From Ilex aquifolium (lineage: Eukaryota > Streptophyta > Magnoliopsida > Aquifoliales > Aquifoliaceae), in NCBI GenBank assembly GCA_951799425.1, contig OX637398.1, positions 19,540,270 to 19,604,269 on the forward strand: a stretch of DNA of 64,000 bases. Reading direction: 5' to 3'. The translations under genes and the position numbers were made by a program. The notes under the pieces were generated by a model. The model searched no databases, was not told where the DNA came from, and saw nothing but the letters and a program-made list of their open reading frames with translations. Of the stretch, positions 1-11,353 are shown one piece after another. The stretch's first letter is position 1. Every line of letters starts with the position of its first letter.

Positions 1-153
1 TGACCCCCTTCCCTAAGTCCTGGTGGAACCCAATTTGCGGACCACACACGGGCCCAAACCCCCCGATATCCTAAGAGGTTCCACACTTCCACTTGCACAT
101 CTCCAACGCGTCGTCCTGCTTTGGCATCTCTCCTGCCGCCGTTATTCATTATA
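1..153. other. GC-richer unique stretch, no gene seen
   Basis: This start of the window is richer in C and G than what follows and holds short blocks such as gggcccaaac. No reading frame, repeat partner or RNA gene is visible. It could be the edge of a gene-proximal region lying to the left. Confidence 0.3.
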
Positions 154-358
154 ACGGTGATAAGTAATATGGTATAATTAATCAATAATAGTAAAATAAA
201 TAAATTGATAGACCTTACAAAAATCAATAACTAACATGTCATATAAATAAATAACTCCCCACATTTCTGTCATATAAGTTCAAATGAAATTTTTCTATTT
301 TAAATTTTATTATTTATTGATGATACCATATAATTAATTGTGACATGATATCACTGTT
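154..358. mobile_element. Small MITE-like inverted-repeat element
   Basis: The left end (AACGGTGATA) is matched in reverse complement by the right end (AACAGTGATA), and the similarity continues inward over about 40 bases including an ATATGGTAT block on both arms. No protein is encoded. I could not define a clean target-site duplication, so the superfamily is open. Confidence 0.45.
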
Positions 359-1854
359 GCATTCATGTTTACTCCAACGTAACAGGGTCAGCCAGCTAGT
401 AGTTTGCCACGTGGAAGAACCTACTTGGCTTATTGATCTTTACAGCACCTGGGTGGGCCTGGAGAAAATATTCAATTAACATTGAACCTCAAATAGTGCG
501 ACATAATGTTACCCTCCAATAGTAAGTAAATCTTACAAATTTCAATAATCATTGATTCATTTGCCATCCACCTATATATATATATATATATATATTAAAT
601 AGGCTTAAAAAATTATTTAAAAATTTGATTTGATAAATCATTACCATTGAATAAGTAATATGTTTCAATAAATATTAGAATTTATATTTAAATCAATAAT
701 AAATATAACAGTCATATCATCAAGTTAAATTTATAAATCTGTGTAGTATTGCTTTAAAAATGTTATTTAGACCTAATTCAATAACTCAGTTTTTAAGTTA
801 TTTTTAAGAAAAATGTTATTTAGACCTAATTTGAGGACCTAATTGTAGACCTAATTCAATACAACTATTAAATTAAAAGTGAGATCTATTAAATATTAGA
901 ATTCACAACTAATATAATGACTGCATTAAATGAAATCTCTTATTAGGTCTCAAAAATTATATCTCTATAGCATTCCTGTTTTTTTATACAGTATCACTAG
1001 CGATTGGGTATGTTTCCATCCATATTAACTCGTGGGTGTGGCTGCTAAGAAAAGGGTTTTTAGATTTAGTTCGCTGAAAGGGAACTATACCAGATTTCAG
1101 ATTCGGAACACATTACTGGGTGCCCTTTTATTTCTTCCTTTTTTTGGTTGCCCATTTATTAACCTTTCTCAGATTAGTAAATGGTCCCTAAACGTTAAGG
1201 CTTTTAATTATAGCCCCTTGTATTGGCCGGTAAAACTAGCAGCTCCAACCTACTCAGATACCCAAAACTAGCTGCTTTGATTACTTCTGGTCTATTTGTT
1301 TTTAACCAAAAAAACATACTGAGTTAGTAGTTTTCACGAGATTTAACTTTATTTGTTGACATGAATCTAACACGATATAAATTATAAAATAGTACAATAA
1401 ACTTATATGGATAAATATGTACCCCAAAAAAAAAAAGGTATTATAACAATTGTTTCAGAATTATTTGATTTTTTATTTAATTTTAAACATGATTGTGTTA
1501 AGTAGATTTTATTATTACTAACAATACACCACGTGCGTTGCACGTGAATAAATTTTGTATACAAAATATTAATAAAAAATATTAGGTATATGTGTATCTA
1601 AATTAAATATTACCTCAAGTTTATCAAAATTATATTTGTATCAATCGTATTATATTACAGAATTTGAAAAATTTTATCTGTTCCCAACGATTCGTTGTTT
1701 TAACTATAAGAAAATAGATAAAAATAATTTATTTGAATATCATTTGATTTGGTTTCAACTTATAATTCATTAAATAAAATAATAATATTTATCAATATTC
1801 TAAACAATACTTACTATAATTAGGAATCAATTAGGTCAATAGGGATAAAATATA
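359..1854. other. AT-rich intergenic DNA
   Basis: No supported gene. It contains a G-box-like CCACGTGG at 407-414, a (TA)n microsatellite at about 573-595, a short direct duplication of the block TGTTATTTAGACCTAATT near 760 and 813, and a 7-bp stem (CACGTGC/GCACGTG, 1530-1546). The 79-codon frame at 1032 has no recognisable domain. Confidence 0.5.
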
Positions 1855-2189
1855 GGCTTAATAGCACTTTTGGTCTCTAAAGTGTGCGCGCTTTGTCAAT
1901 TTAGTCCTCGATATATGGATTTTGTCCCTAAAATATTCAATTCTTGTTTAAATGACCATTAACCAGATGATCCATTAAGTTATTTGATCAAAGTGACTAC
2001 GTGTTATTCATTCAGACAGTATCACATAATCAGCATGTGATCACTTATGTCAAAAACTTAATAGACTGTTTGTGTATGGATCATTTAAACATTAACTAAA
2101 TATTTTAAAGAACAAATTAACAGAATTGATCAATGAGAACCAAATTGACAAAATATACATATTTTAGCGATTAAAAGTTCTATTAACCC
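1855..2189. mobile_element. Fold-back MITE, Mutator-type target duplication
   Basis: The two halves are near-complete inverted repeats: the left end GGCTTAATAGCACTTTTGG corresponds to the reverse complement of the right end, GGGTTAATAGAACTTTTAA, and pairing continues towards the centre (for example GTTTAAATGA blocks). The flanks are taaaatata (1846-1854) and aaaaatata (2190-2198), an 8/9 match that fits the 9-bp target duplication of Mutator-like elements. It is non-autonomous, with no coding capacity. Confidence 0.75.
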
Positions 2190-2805
2190 AAAAATATAAT
2201 ATACTACTATATAATATATATTTTTAATGAATATTAAAATTCTAAAATTCAAGTTTTACTTAAAAATACACTATAATATAATTCTTAATAAAACATGAAA
2301 AGTTTACTGTGATTAAAGCATTACGTTGATTTAATATAAATTATTTAAAAAAAATTTATATAAAAGATTATTTTTTATCTTAAAAATGAAATGGTTGTAA
2401 TTTTGGATGAAAAAAAAATTACATATACGTAAGTATAATATTATCTTTATATTTGAAATGAGTAATATTAGATTGATGAAGATTTTTTAAACGTATTATT
2501 GAAAACTGTTATGATGTATATATTTTTTAAGGGTAACATAATTTAAATATGGAAAGATAATATTGTATTTAAATTTTTTTTATAAGGGTAAAATAGTGAA
2601 TCAAAATTTTTTTATTCAAGGTACTTTTATTAGTAATATATTTATAATAGACAAATTTGTGGTGGATTAGGCTAAGAATGGAAGAGTACCATCACTGCAA
2701 TTTCTAAATCTTAATTTAGTAAATAACTTAATTCGAATATAGCACGCCATAGATTAAATGGTTGGTTCAATTTTAAAATTTGTGCTTACATTACACATTC
2801 AATAG
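2190..2805. other. AT-rich intergenic DNA
   Basis: No gene or repeat structure that I can support; poly-A/T-rich throughout. Confidence 0.4.
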
Positions 2806-3261
2806 TGTTTGAATTTGAACCAAACTCTTTAATGGTTATGAAAGAAAGTTTGTTGAATAATCAATGTAAGAGTCCTAATAAACCATGGATAGATTTATTA
2901 GTGACCTAATCAAATAGAAAATAAATTGGAAGAATTTTAATATACCATTAATAGGTATATTAGACATGTGATAAGAAACATAAAAATCAAGTTGTATATG
3001 AATAGGTTTAGATAATAGTATTTTATCCATATAAATAGGGTTAAGTATTATGTAATCAGTTACCAAATGACTAGTTTTTCAATGAATAATACATCGATGT
3101 AGGTTTTTGGTTCTTGAATGTAGGTACGGTATACCGGGAGGGGATGCTGTATCGAATCATGTTATTTCATTATGTCATGTTTTTATTGTTTTTCTATTTT
3201 TGTTTGAATTCCAATATTCTAATAAGTATTATTTTTGTTAATTATTCGTTGTGCAAAAACA
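2806..3261 (+). mobile_element. 5' LTR of a short copia-like element
   Basis: The stretch starts TGTTTGAATTTGAACC and ends AAAAACA. Its first ~75 bases recur at 3915-3995 (shared blocks: GAATTTGA, CAAACTCT, TAATCAAT, AAGAGTCCTAATAAACC). A TATAAATAG box lies at 3030-3038. Five bases downstream is a primer-binding site, TGGTATCAGAGC (3267-3278), complementary to the 3' end of initiator methionine tRNA. This is the usual arrangement of a plant LTR element on the + strand. Confidence 0.65.
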
Positions 3262-3914
3262 ATAAGTGGTATCAGAGCTAGATTGATAATCCTAATAAAA
3301 CTATTAGAGCTAGATTGTCCTGATGCAACAATCAAAGCAAGTTGTTGGCAATTCGATGATCAAGTTGGTGTTCATGTTGAAGAAGACTCCCTTGCCATGT
3401 GTGTATAACATGGTGTGAAGATTGATTTTGTTCCGGGTACATTAAGGACGTAATCTTAAAAAATTAGTTGATTCATATTTTTGTTTAGATCCCCAAGGAA
3501 AAATTTAAAATTGGTATAAAATCAAACGTAAGACTAAGTTGCTTTCTAATTGTTTGGATTTCAAGAATTACCACACGTGCTCTGTTGAAAATGTTTCTTC
3601 AAGTTTTGGAGCTCTTAAAGTTGAAGTCGCAGTATTTCAATGGTTTTGGAGCTATTGGACTAGTATAAACCCAATAGTGATGATGTAGTGTCTTGTGGGT
3701 TACGAGACACTAGGCCATTGAAACCTCCCTAGAGCAAGTAAGACGCGGGTAGAGGTGCACCCAAGGTGTAAGTTCTTGAAAGACAGAGAGAATTGTGACG
3801 ACTCAGAAGAGTAGGTTTGCACGTTGTGTTTGAAAAAATTAGTGGATTAGAATCAAGGCTGCTAAGTTCGATCTTGGGGATGACCAAATTTGAAGAGTTT
3901 GGTTCATGGGAGGA
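3262..3914 (+). mobile_element. 653-nt internal region of the copia-like relic
   Basis: It begins with the tRNA-iMet primer-binding site and ends in the purine-rich ggttcatgggaggat immediately before the second LTR start. No gag or pol frame is visible in it. Either this is a deletion derivative or it belongs to a non-autonomous (TRIM/LARD-like) family. The interior contains short duplicated phrases (for example the two GGTTTTGGAGC-type blocks near 3605 and 3640). Confidence 0.5.
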
Positions 3915-3995
3915 TATTGGAATTTGACCCAAACTCTCTATAATTTTCATGAAAGAGATTTTGTTGGGTAATCAATCTAAGAGTCCTAATAAACC
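3915..3995 (+). mobile_element. Truncated 3' LTR of the copia-like relic
   Basis: It starts TATTGGAATTTGACCC and matches the first ~75 bases of the 5' LTR, then similarity stops at about 3995 where an unrelated TCTTC-rich sequence begins. The remainder of this LTR has been lost or replaced. Confidence 0.6.
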
Positions 3996-6122
3996 TAATA
4001 AACCAAAACCACCATCTTCTCTTGCGAGGAAGATCGCTCTGGCCTCCTCCTCCAACCACTAAACCACCCTCTTCTCCGACGAGGAAGACCAATCCAACGA
4101 GGAAGACAAGTGTGACAAAGAAGACCACTCCGGCTTAGTAGCTTAACTCCGGCAACATATTTTCTCCGGTGGTGCTCTCTACATTTTCTCCGATATTTCC
4201 CCCCCTCTCTCTCTGTCAATATACTGTCAACCCTAAAAATTTTGAATGATCAAACCAACAAATAGAGCACATGACTAGAGTTCCCAATTCAACTGTTAAA
4301 CAAACCATTGAATTCAACCTAGAATCTGCTAGAATTGTCAGCATGCCCTACTGCCTTATATAACTCATATTGGCTTTAGAAAAAATAGAAGTGAGACAAT
4401 GCTTCTTGAGGAAAAATATCCATGTTACAAGCAAATAAATATTATGTGTCATCACATGTCGCAAGTCAACATACATCTAGGAATAAAATTTTGAAGTCCA
4501 AGTAAGTAATAACAAGTAACTTGTATAGTGTTGAAAACCACATGAGAAACAATGGGAAATTTAACTAGCAAATAACAATTAGAACCCTCTTCCCAGCAAT
4601 AAGAAATTCAAACATAGAATAGACGAGAGAGAACTGACTCTAGGAATGTTGGGTCTATGTTGTCGTTCAAAGATGTTATCCAATGAGTTGTGTGTGCTTT
4701 TGTGTGGTGCTAGGATGACCCCGTACTCAATAGCCACGCGATGTGGACAAGTCATGGTAGTGTGCCCTTCAACCCAGAAGACAAATGAGAAAACAGAATT
4801 GGTTTTGTTTGATTGATATGCTTCTTCCAACTAATCTCTCTAGATTTGTTGTAGTTATTTGTATTAATGATTCCATGATTTTGTTGTAAGCTTAAGGATG
4901 CTGGATTTGATGCGTTTAGGATTGTTATAGAGTTGAAACCTCGATTATGAAGTTTATACATGGTAGCTATTCTAGAAAAGCAAGCTAGTTGGTGCTAACT
5001 TCTATGACTATGAAAGCAATGTGCTTGTATACTACGTGAACTTTTTTTTGGGCTTACCATTTAATATATGCTTATGCTTATTTTTTGTTCTTCTAACCTT
5101 AATGGTTAAGAAACTTGTATTTGTGGATCATGGGGGTATTTCATGATTTGACCCTGTATTCTACCATTGCTTTGCCCCCAATGGATTGGAAGTTGAGGTT
5201 TTTTTACGCAAGAATTGAACGAATTCATATTAAAAATCCGTAAAGGAATATTAAGGTGTTGTACTCGTAGGTTCAATTTATGGGTACAAATCAAGAAGCT
5301 GGTGCATTATATTGTTAGATATGTAAATGATCCTCATTTTCTGCATTGGCCATATTTTAATAGGATTAATACCTTAAATAAACATTTTAGAAATTTGAAC
5401 TCATTAATTTCAAATTTCCATGATTGGTCAAATGAGCCCTTAATCTCTCTTCTCTTCCTCCTCCCCTTCCTCTTCCTCTTCCTCTTCCTTCCCTCTCCCT
5501 CTCCATCTCTCCCTCTGCCAAAATTATCTTATTGCTGATTATCTTACAAGATTTTTGTAATAAGGTTGATAGAGAACAAGGTCAACCTCAAAACCTCAAA
5601 ACAAGGTCCCTCTCCAGAAGTCATGATATTGTTCTCTTCAAAACATTGATAGAATTATGTAGTATTGATTTTTCTTATACTTCAATGGAAACGATAATGG
5701 GTATGACTCTTTTTTTTAGTATAAAGTAGCGATATGACCACACATTCCTACATGTGTGATTTGGTCTAACAGAGCATGTGAATTAACATAAAGTAAAATG
5801 GTTTACTTATTAGAGTATTGCCAAAAATCTCATTTCAGGACTATTCGATTTTTTAATTACGTATAATTATGTCATTATTGTAAGATATTTTGTGTCATCT
5901 CCACCAAAAAAACATATATTATTCAATGAATCCATTGATACTTAGAATTTTTCCTGGGAAATAGATATCCAAAAATTATATTTCAAAAGTTCTAATGATG
6001 AAATTAATCTAACCTAACGTATTTGTCTTAGTATTTGTTGGAGTAACAATATATAATTAAAGTTATACGCGTAAACAACATCTAATGTTATTTTTTATGT
6101 CTTTATTGTAGAATTGTTAAAA
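3996..6122. other. No supported gene
   Basis: It contains a TCTTC/CTCC-rich stretch (about 4010-4210) and a strong polypyrimidine run (5441-5520, CTTCCTCTTCC type), the latter accounting for the leucine/proline-rich frame over it. A short hairpin (CACACATTCCTACATGTGTG) sits near 5731-5758. Nothing else is recognisable. Confidence 0.4.
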
Positions 6123-7745
6123 ATGACTGGAAGACGTGCTTCTATGATGGTTTATTGGGGTGGTACCATATTCAAGAACGATGATGTTTTACGGTACGAT
6201 AATTGTTATAAGCGTGTGATAAAGGTTCCTCATGACACAAGTCACTTGATTTTGGTGGATAGGTTGCATGATGTGACGGGGATAGATAGGAATAAATACA
6301 ACCTCAAACTTATTTGTAGGTTTCCTACTGCATTGGGAACTAACCTCTTTACATCTATTCCATTAGAAGTTGTTGACAATGATGGTGTGGAAGCAATGGT
6401 GGATGTTGTATTTAACAATCAAGGTGTTGCCAAAGTGGATTTGTATGTGAGCGAAGATGTTAGGTCTGATGACATTAGTGGAAGTAATGAAGGTTGGCTT
6501 GATTGTGGTTCATACTCTTCCCTATTCAGTCAACAACCATATATCACAATGTCTAACCCTTCAGCAATGGTGGATAATTATTACACCCCTATAACGATGC
6601 AGTGTATGGAAAAATACAATTGATATACACATGCACAGTCTGAAACAGGCCCTAGTACTTTTCCAGAATGCTCATCACAGCAAAACTACAGTGCTACCAT
6701 GGGTAACGAGAGGATGGAAATGATTGTAGTTACCCCGACACCAGCGCTAGTAGACCCGGTCCAAGAACTTGTAATACATCAGATTGCTAATAATATGTAT
6801 GAATGAATGCATGCTTCTGACCGGAATGAGTACTACGAACAAGAAGAATTGCCAGAAGATTTATTGACTGATGAGTCTGATGATGATAATGACGATGCCG
6901 AAGGTAATTCTGTTGAGGATGATGTTAAGGTTCCTATGCACGAGCCAAAGTCAACATTGAACCGGGAACCCAGAATGAAATTGACAGTTTGTGCAATTTG
7001 CATGGATTTAAAATATGGGATCCTACAAAACCTAAACTGTTGAAGGGTATGGTGTTCAAGAATAAAAAATAGTTGGAGATCACAGTGAAATTGTATTCAT
7101 TGAAGATGCACCAACAATATGTTGTTGTTGATACAAACAAAATGCGCTGGGTTTTAAGATATAAGATACATGTACAATGTAGATGCAAATGGAGGCTATA
7201 GGCGGTTTTGAAGGTGAAGCACGGAATGTTTGAGATCACAAAATATCAGGGACCTCACACTTGTTTCTACCCAAGGTTGAACCAGGAGCACTGTTAGCTT
7301 GATGCGGGCTTTTATTTCTAGATGGATTGAGGGTTTGGTTCGGGTTACACCAGATGTAACAATTTCTGTCATCATAGAAATGGTGAAAAAAGAGTATCAA
7401 CATTTGATAACGTACAAGAAGGCGTGGAATGCGAAGAATAAGACTATAGCAAAGGTTTCGACGACTGGGTAGTTATTACAACATCTTGCCCAAGTTTATG
7501 GGTGCTATTGTGAAATACAACCCTGTGACAATTGTAAGGTGGCAGTATGAGGTTCATGCTCCCACATTCGACATATTTGGGAAGGTTTTATGGGCTTTCA
7601 AAGCTTCTATTGATGGATTTGTTCATTGTCGACATGTAATTAGCATCGATGGCACATTTGTAAATAGCAAGTATAAACATAAGCTTCTGATTGCTACTGG
7701 GATTGACGCTCAGAAGCAGATTTTTCCCCTGGCATTTGCCTTCGT
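6123..7745 (+). pseudogene. MuDR-like (MULE) transposase pseudogene
   Basis: The coding remnant starts at ATG 6123 (MTGRRASMMVYWGG). The first ~160 codons resemble the N-terminal domain common in plant MuDR-type transposases. After in-frame stops at 6621 and 6804 comes an acidic segment (QEELPEDLLTDESDDDND). Around 7170-7260 a CRCKWRL/HTC region resembles the MuDR DNA-binding motif. From 7486, in another frame, is the catalytic-domain start (ISIDGTF, with the first catalytic Asp, then GIDAQKQIFPLAFAFV). Similarity stops at about 7745, where Athila-like DNA begins, so the second Asp, the Glu and the zinc knuckle are missing. It is dead: at least two stops, frameshifts and a truncated 3' end. 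Confidence 0.75.
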
Positions 7746-7999
7746 TCACCTGGCATCGATGACAATGCATGATTTAAGTTGAGGGGTGAGGTGCACCATT
7801 TACATTTTCCACCACTTTTTGTATAGAATAATGGGAAATGTGAAAATTTTGAAAAATTTTGAACAGTTTTTGGTGAAAAAGGGTTTAAGTGGTGCTTGTT
7901 ATGTTCTATCATGGTGTTTGAGGTGATTGGAGATGGTGTGGTGGCTTGTTGGTAGCTTTGAGGGTGAAGGAACCAAGGATTTTGCAGCATAAGGAAAAA

Positions 8000-8121
8000 G
8001 CTACCGGTAGTAACTACTGGTAGGCGTTGGTTTCTGGACCTGAAGCTACCTCATGACTACCGGTATTCATTGGCTATTGGAGTCATGACTACCGGTAGTC
8101 ATTTCACGAGCTACCGGTAGT
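8000..8121. repeat. ACTACCGGTAGT palindrome cluster (internal)
   Basis: Copies lie at 8000-8011, 8014-8023 (degenerate, ACTACTGGTAG), 8056-8067, 8088-8099 and 8110-8121. The best is an 18-bp perfect palindrome, ATGACTACCGGTAGTCAT, at 8085-8102. The same motif recurs twice in this element's LTR. Confidence 0.8.
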
Positions 8122-8626
8122 AATTGCCTGATATGCCCAAATCTTGTAACTCAAGCCCTGTAACTTTGGGGGTCCCACCATTAGGCCTCCCACTTGTACC
8201 CTGACACTAAAATATCTAATATTGAACTATATTCCCCTATTTTAATTGTTGTGGGAGTTGTGATTGCTTGATCTTCATTATGAACTTTGAACACATGAGT
8301 ACACTATAGAAGTTTATCCTATGCTTGAGTATCACATATGTGTTTGTTTTTTAACTCAACCATAAGTGCACCTTAAATGTGTAATTTGGATAATTTACGG
8401 ATTGAGTTCACATTTGAGTGCTGGACATGAATAGTGGAGATGAGTAAGAACTCATGTGAGCTTTAATGCCAATCCTTATTTGGAGGGAACTTACATTTAC
8501 TCAAGGAACAATTTTTCAAATTCCAAATTTGTTCAATAATCTCATTATGTTTGTTTTGGTTAGGTGCATTTGGGTAGTTGATTGACTTTGTCTTGATTGT
8601 ACAATGCTCCCATATGCTCATCTAGA

Positions 8627-8710
8627 GATGATCTTAGGCCATTTTTGAATGCTTTGAGCCTAAGCCTTTTTCTTGTGAAATTTATCCCTAGTGCCATGAT
8701 TGAGCCTTAA
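8627..8710 (+). other. Conserved non-coding block 1 (copy A)
   Basis: It contains GATGATCTTAGGCC, TTTGAGCCTAAG, AAATTTATCCCTA and TGATTGAGCC in that order. The same ordered words occur in reverse complement at 39655-39750 and 58642-58737, about 1.1 kb upstream of each element's polypurine tract. No reading frame is conserved over it. Confidence 0.65.
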
Positions 8711-8884
8711 TTGAATTCATTTCTATGCCACACATTGAACCAAGCCAAAGAAAATAAGAAATACCTACCTTACCTTGGTTGTTCCTAAAACAAAAAATGA
8801 GTGATTGCAAAAGAAGGAAGTATGGTGTGGAAACTCAAGCAAAAAGGGGTGAATGATGTTGGAACGCATAGAGTTCAATGAAAG

Positions 8885-8995
8885 AAAAAAAAATGATAAT
8901 CCAAGAAAATGAAGAAAAGGGGTGAGAAGAAGAAAAGAAAGAGAAAAAGAAAAGGGAAAAATGTAAAGGAAAAGAAAGAAAAGAAACAAAGGATG
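8885..8995 (+). other. A/G-rich polypurine tract
   Basis: About 110 bases almost entirely A and G, with GAAAAGAAAGAGAAAAAGAA-type runs. Shorter A/G-rich tracts occupy the equivalent place in the other two Athila-like copies. Confidence 0.6.
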
Positions 8996-9649
8996 TGGTG
9001 ATGGTGTGAAAATCAAAATCCCATAAAAGGGAAGTGTTTTTCTAAGATTAATGTCTCTCACTCGGAACAACCCTCTTTGTTATCCTATATCCTTCGTTTC
9101 CCTTACCACAACATCACCCAAAGGCCCCATTATAACCCATGAAAGTCCTACAAGATCTAGAGAAGCATGGGGGATGCATACTTTTAAAGAAAAAGAGAAG
9201 TTAATTTTACTATCTAATGCCCTAGCATTCCTTTCATGAGATTATGCCAAGGTTGTTTCATTTGTATACATGTGCTTCATTTTTGGATTATATGTGAGCA
9301 TTTTGGTTTGTGAATAAGATTCTATCTCACATATACACATGGAGTGCATGCTAGGATAATCATTGAGTTATTCATTTTTGAGAGAAACCCTTGGTGAGTT
9401 TTTGCATCAAAGCTTAATTTGGATAGCCACGTGAATGTGAATTCCGTTGTGTAAATGCTTAAATTACATGTTCAGTTCACACACACACGAGTTTTGAAAG
9501 GAAATGTATAGGTGAATACTCTAGAATAGCATTTAAAGCTATAATGTGTTGCATGTGTTTTTAGTTAGGATGTTTTGAACATAGTTTTTTTATTGAAATC
9601 CCATCGCTAGTTAAGATAGGAGAATATACTTTAAATATTGGATATTAGA

Positions 9650-9756
9650 AAGAAGTTTGTAGGTACCTTCACTGGAAACATTCACGAGACAAAATTCGTC
9701 CACTAGGGATCACCTAGGGGTTTAAAGGCTTGTTGCATGTGCTAAATGCAATTGCG
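9650..9756 (+). other. Conserved non-coding block 2 with hairpin (copy A)
   Basis: The order is AGTTTGTAGGTACCTTCACT, CACGAGACAAAATTCGTCCACTAG, CACCTAGGGGTTTAAAGGC, then a stem TTGCAT...ATGCAA with loop GTGCTA. The same block occurs at 38648-38752 and 57731-57837 (minus strand), each about 90-180 nt before the LTR. The stem bases are kept in copy 1 while loop bases differ. Confidence 0.7.
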
Positions 9757-9820
9757 GAATTAGTATAGGTTTATTTTTGTTTGCTTGCTTTTACATTTTG
9801 TTTGCTAGGGACTAGCAAAG

Positions 9821-9836
9821 CTTAAGTTGGGGGGTG
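9821..9836 (+). other. Polypurine tract before the 3' LTR
   Basis: TTAAGTTGGGGGGTG sits immediately before the LTR start TGATGAGC. The same TTAAGTTGGGG form precedes the LTRs at 57632 and, in weaker form, 38562. Confidence 0.75.
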
Positions 9837-11353
9837 TGATGAGCGCATAATATTGCATATTTGAAGGGCTCATTACATGCATTATAACTCAACTTTTGCA
9901 TTTAAATACTTAGTGTTAGCCAAAATTGTCAATAATGTTGATATTTTGATGTTGCATGTTTTTATACCTTAAATCATGTATTTTATAACCTTGCAACTAT
10001 GATGGATGTGTGGTGAAGGCATAGACACAATACATGAAGAATTGGAGGCTTAAAAGTGAAGAAATCAATAAGGCATTGGTGCTTGGGAACAAGGGCATCA
10101 GCAGCCACATCATTTGGAAGCACTGCCTTGGTTTTCCTCCATTTTGGCCATGATCTACTCAGAATCAGGAAAAGTTCAAAACATGAAAGTTGTAGATCTG
10201 GATGTCTTCTATATTGTGTCCAAATTTCAGCTCAATCGGATGGTTGGATCAAAAGTTATGCCAATTCTACGACAACTGGTCCAGAGCAGACAACTACCGG
10301 TAGTTAGCACTCCAGTAGCAAATGACTACCGGTAGTTATCACTCCAGTAGCCTGCCAATGCTTTCAACTCAGCCCCCTCTTGATGGGAGGCTTTGCACAC
10401 ACCTTGGGGGGACCACCATGCACGAAAATGCATGTCTACACTCCATACATTCAGCATTACACATTGTATGGTTAGTTGGCTACCTAAGCTTAGGATTAGA
10501 TATAGAAAGCTCCAAGGGGGAAGATGATGAATAGTGCTCAAAGTGACGTTTTTGCATTTTTCTTCCACTCTTTCACTTGTAGTTTAATGTAAGAACCTTG
10601 TAAGCTTCATTTATTGTCTTTAATGTCATTCCTTTCAAGTTTATTGCAAGTTTACTTTCATGTTCTTCATTTCACCATTGTTATTTAAGTTTTTTTCATT
10701 TCAAGCTTTTATATTGGGTATTGCATATTTTTCCTTCATAGCTTTAGATTTCTTGTTGTAAGTTAAGTTCCATGCTCCATTTCCCTTCCATGTCAATTTC
10801 CTTTATGCTTGTCTTGCATTGTTAATATGAGTAGCTAGGATTTAAGTTGGCTAATCCAAGGGAAAATTCCTCTTGGGAATACCATTTTCAACTCTTCTTC
10901 ATTCCTCCCTTTAGAGTCAAATGGTTCGGTTTGACGGGGTTGAGAGTGGATGAGTTGGTGAGCCTTTGATATTCCGTAGGCCTAGTCACGGTTTATGCTT
11001 AGATACTCACCAATCTCGTCCCTAGCTTCCCCCGAATCAATCGTTCATTCATGCTCAATCGGAGGAAGGCTTTGAGTTGATTTGGTATTCCCATTGGAAT
11101 GAACCCTTTGGATTAGCCAACACTTGCTTTATTTGTATTTTCATTTACAAACCAAACACAAAACTCAAACAAAAGATTTTACATTTTCTTTTCACTTTTG
11201 CAAAATCACTTTCACAAAACTCCCTTTCCTTCCCTGAGGAGACGACCTTGGAATACTCTTCCAAGTAAAACACCGACAACGAAAGACTCCTTGCGATTGG
11301 GGAGCACTTTTGTTCACCACACACGCATTTCATTTCATACATTTTGTTCATCA
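9837..11353 (+). mobile_element. 3' LTR of Athila-like copy A (~1.5 kb)
   Basis: It starts TGATGAGC directly after the polypurine tract. The proposed end is CATCA at 11349-11353, which gives a TGATG/CATCA terminal inverted repeat; the TGAT/ATCA form recurs in the other two LTRs. The 3' part contains the CCTTCCCTGAGGAGACGACC-type block typical of the LTR end region. Two ACTACCGGTAGT palindromes lie at 10293-10304 and 10325-10336. The right boundary is by structure only, since the 5' LTR is missing. Confidence 0.6.
10293..10352. repeat. ACTACCGGTAGT pair with CACTCCAGTAGC spacers
   Basis: Two perfect palindromes (10293-10304, 10325-10336) are each followed by CACTCCAGTAGC (10308-10319, 10340-10351). 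The same spacer word, as CATTCCAGTAGC or TACTCCAGTAGC, separates the different palindromes of the Tekay-like LTRs at 44.5 kb and 52.2 kb. Confidence 0.85.

Larger units (their letters stand above)
7746..11353 (+). mobile_element. 5'-truncated Athila-like LTR element (copy A)
   Basis: Only the 3' part survives: about 2.1 kb of internal non-coding DNA, a polypurine tract and a complete 3' LTR. The internal part shares two sequence modules and an A/G-rich tract with the two Athila-like elements on the other strand at 38.6-39.8 and 57.7-58.7 kb, which is the basis for the family assignment. No pol or ORF3 is left. It abuts the interrupted MuDR-like transposase, suggesting insertion there followed by a deletion that removed the element's 5' half and the transposase 3' end. 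Confidence 0.65.

Noticed and set aside
1032..1271. 79-codon frame MGVAAKKRVF...
   Set aside because: No domain, no homologous copy in the window, composition like its surroundings.
4579..4961. Minus-strand frames at 4579-4961 as a gene
   Set aside because: Overlapping frames without motif; no conservation evidence.
5215..5538. 107-codon frame ending in a Leu/Pro/Ser run
   Set aside because: The end is a polypyrimidine tract; the rest has no recognisable motif.
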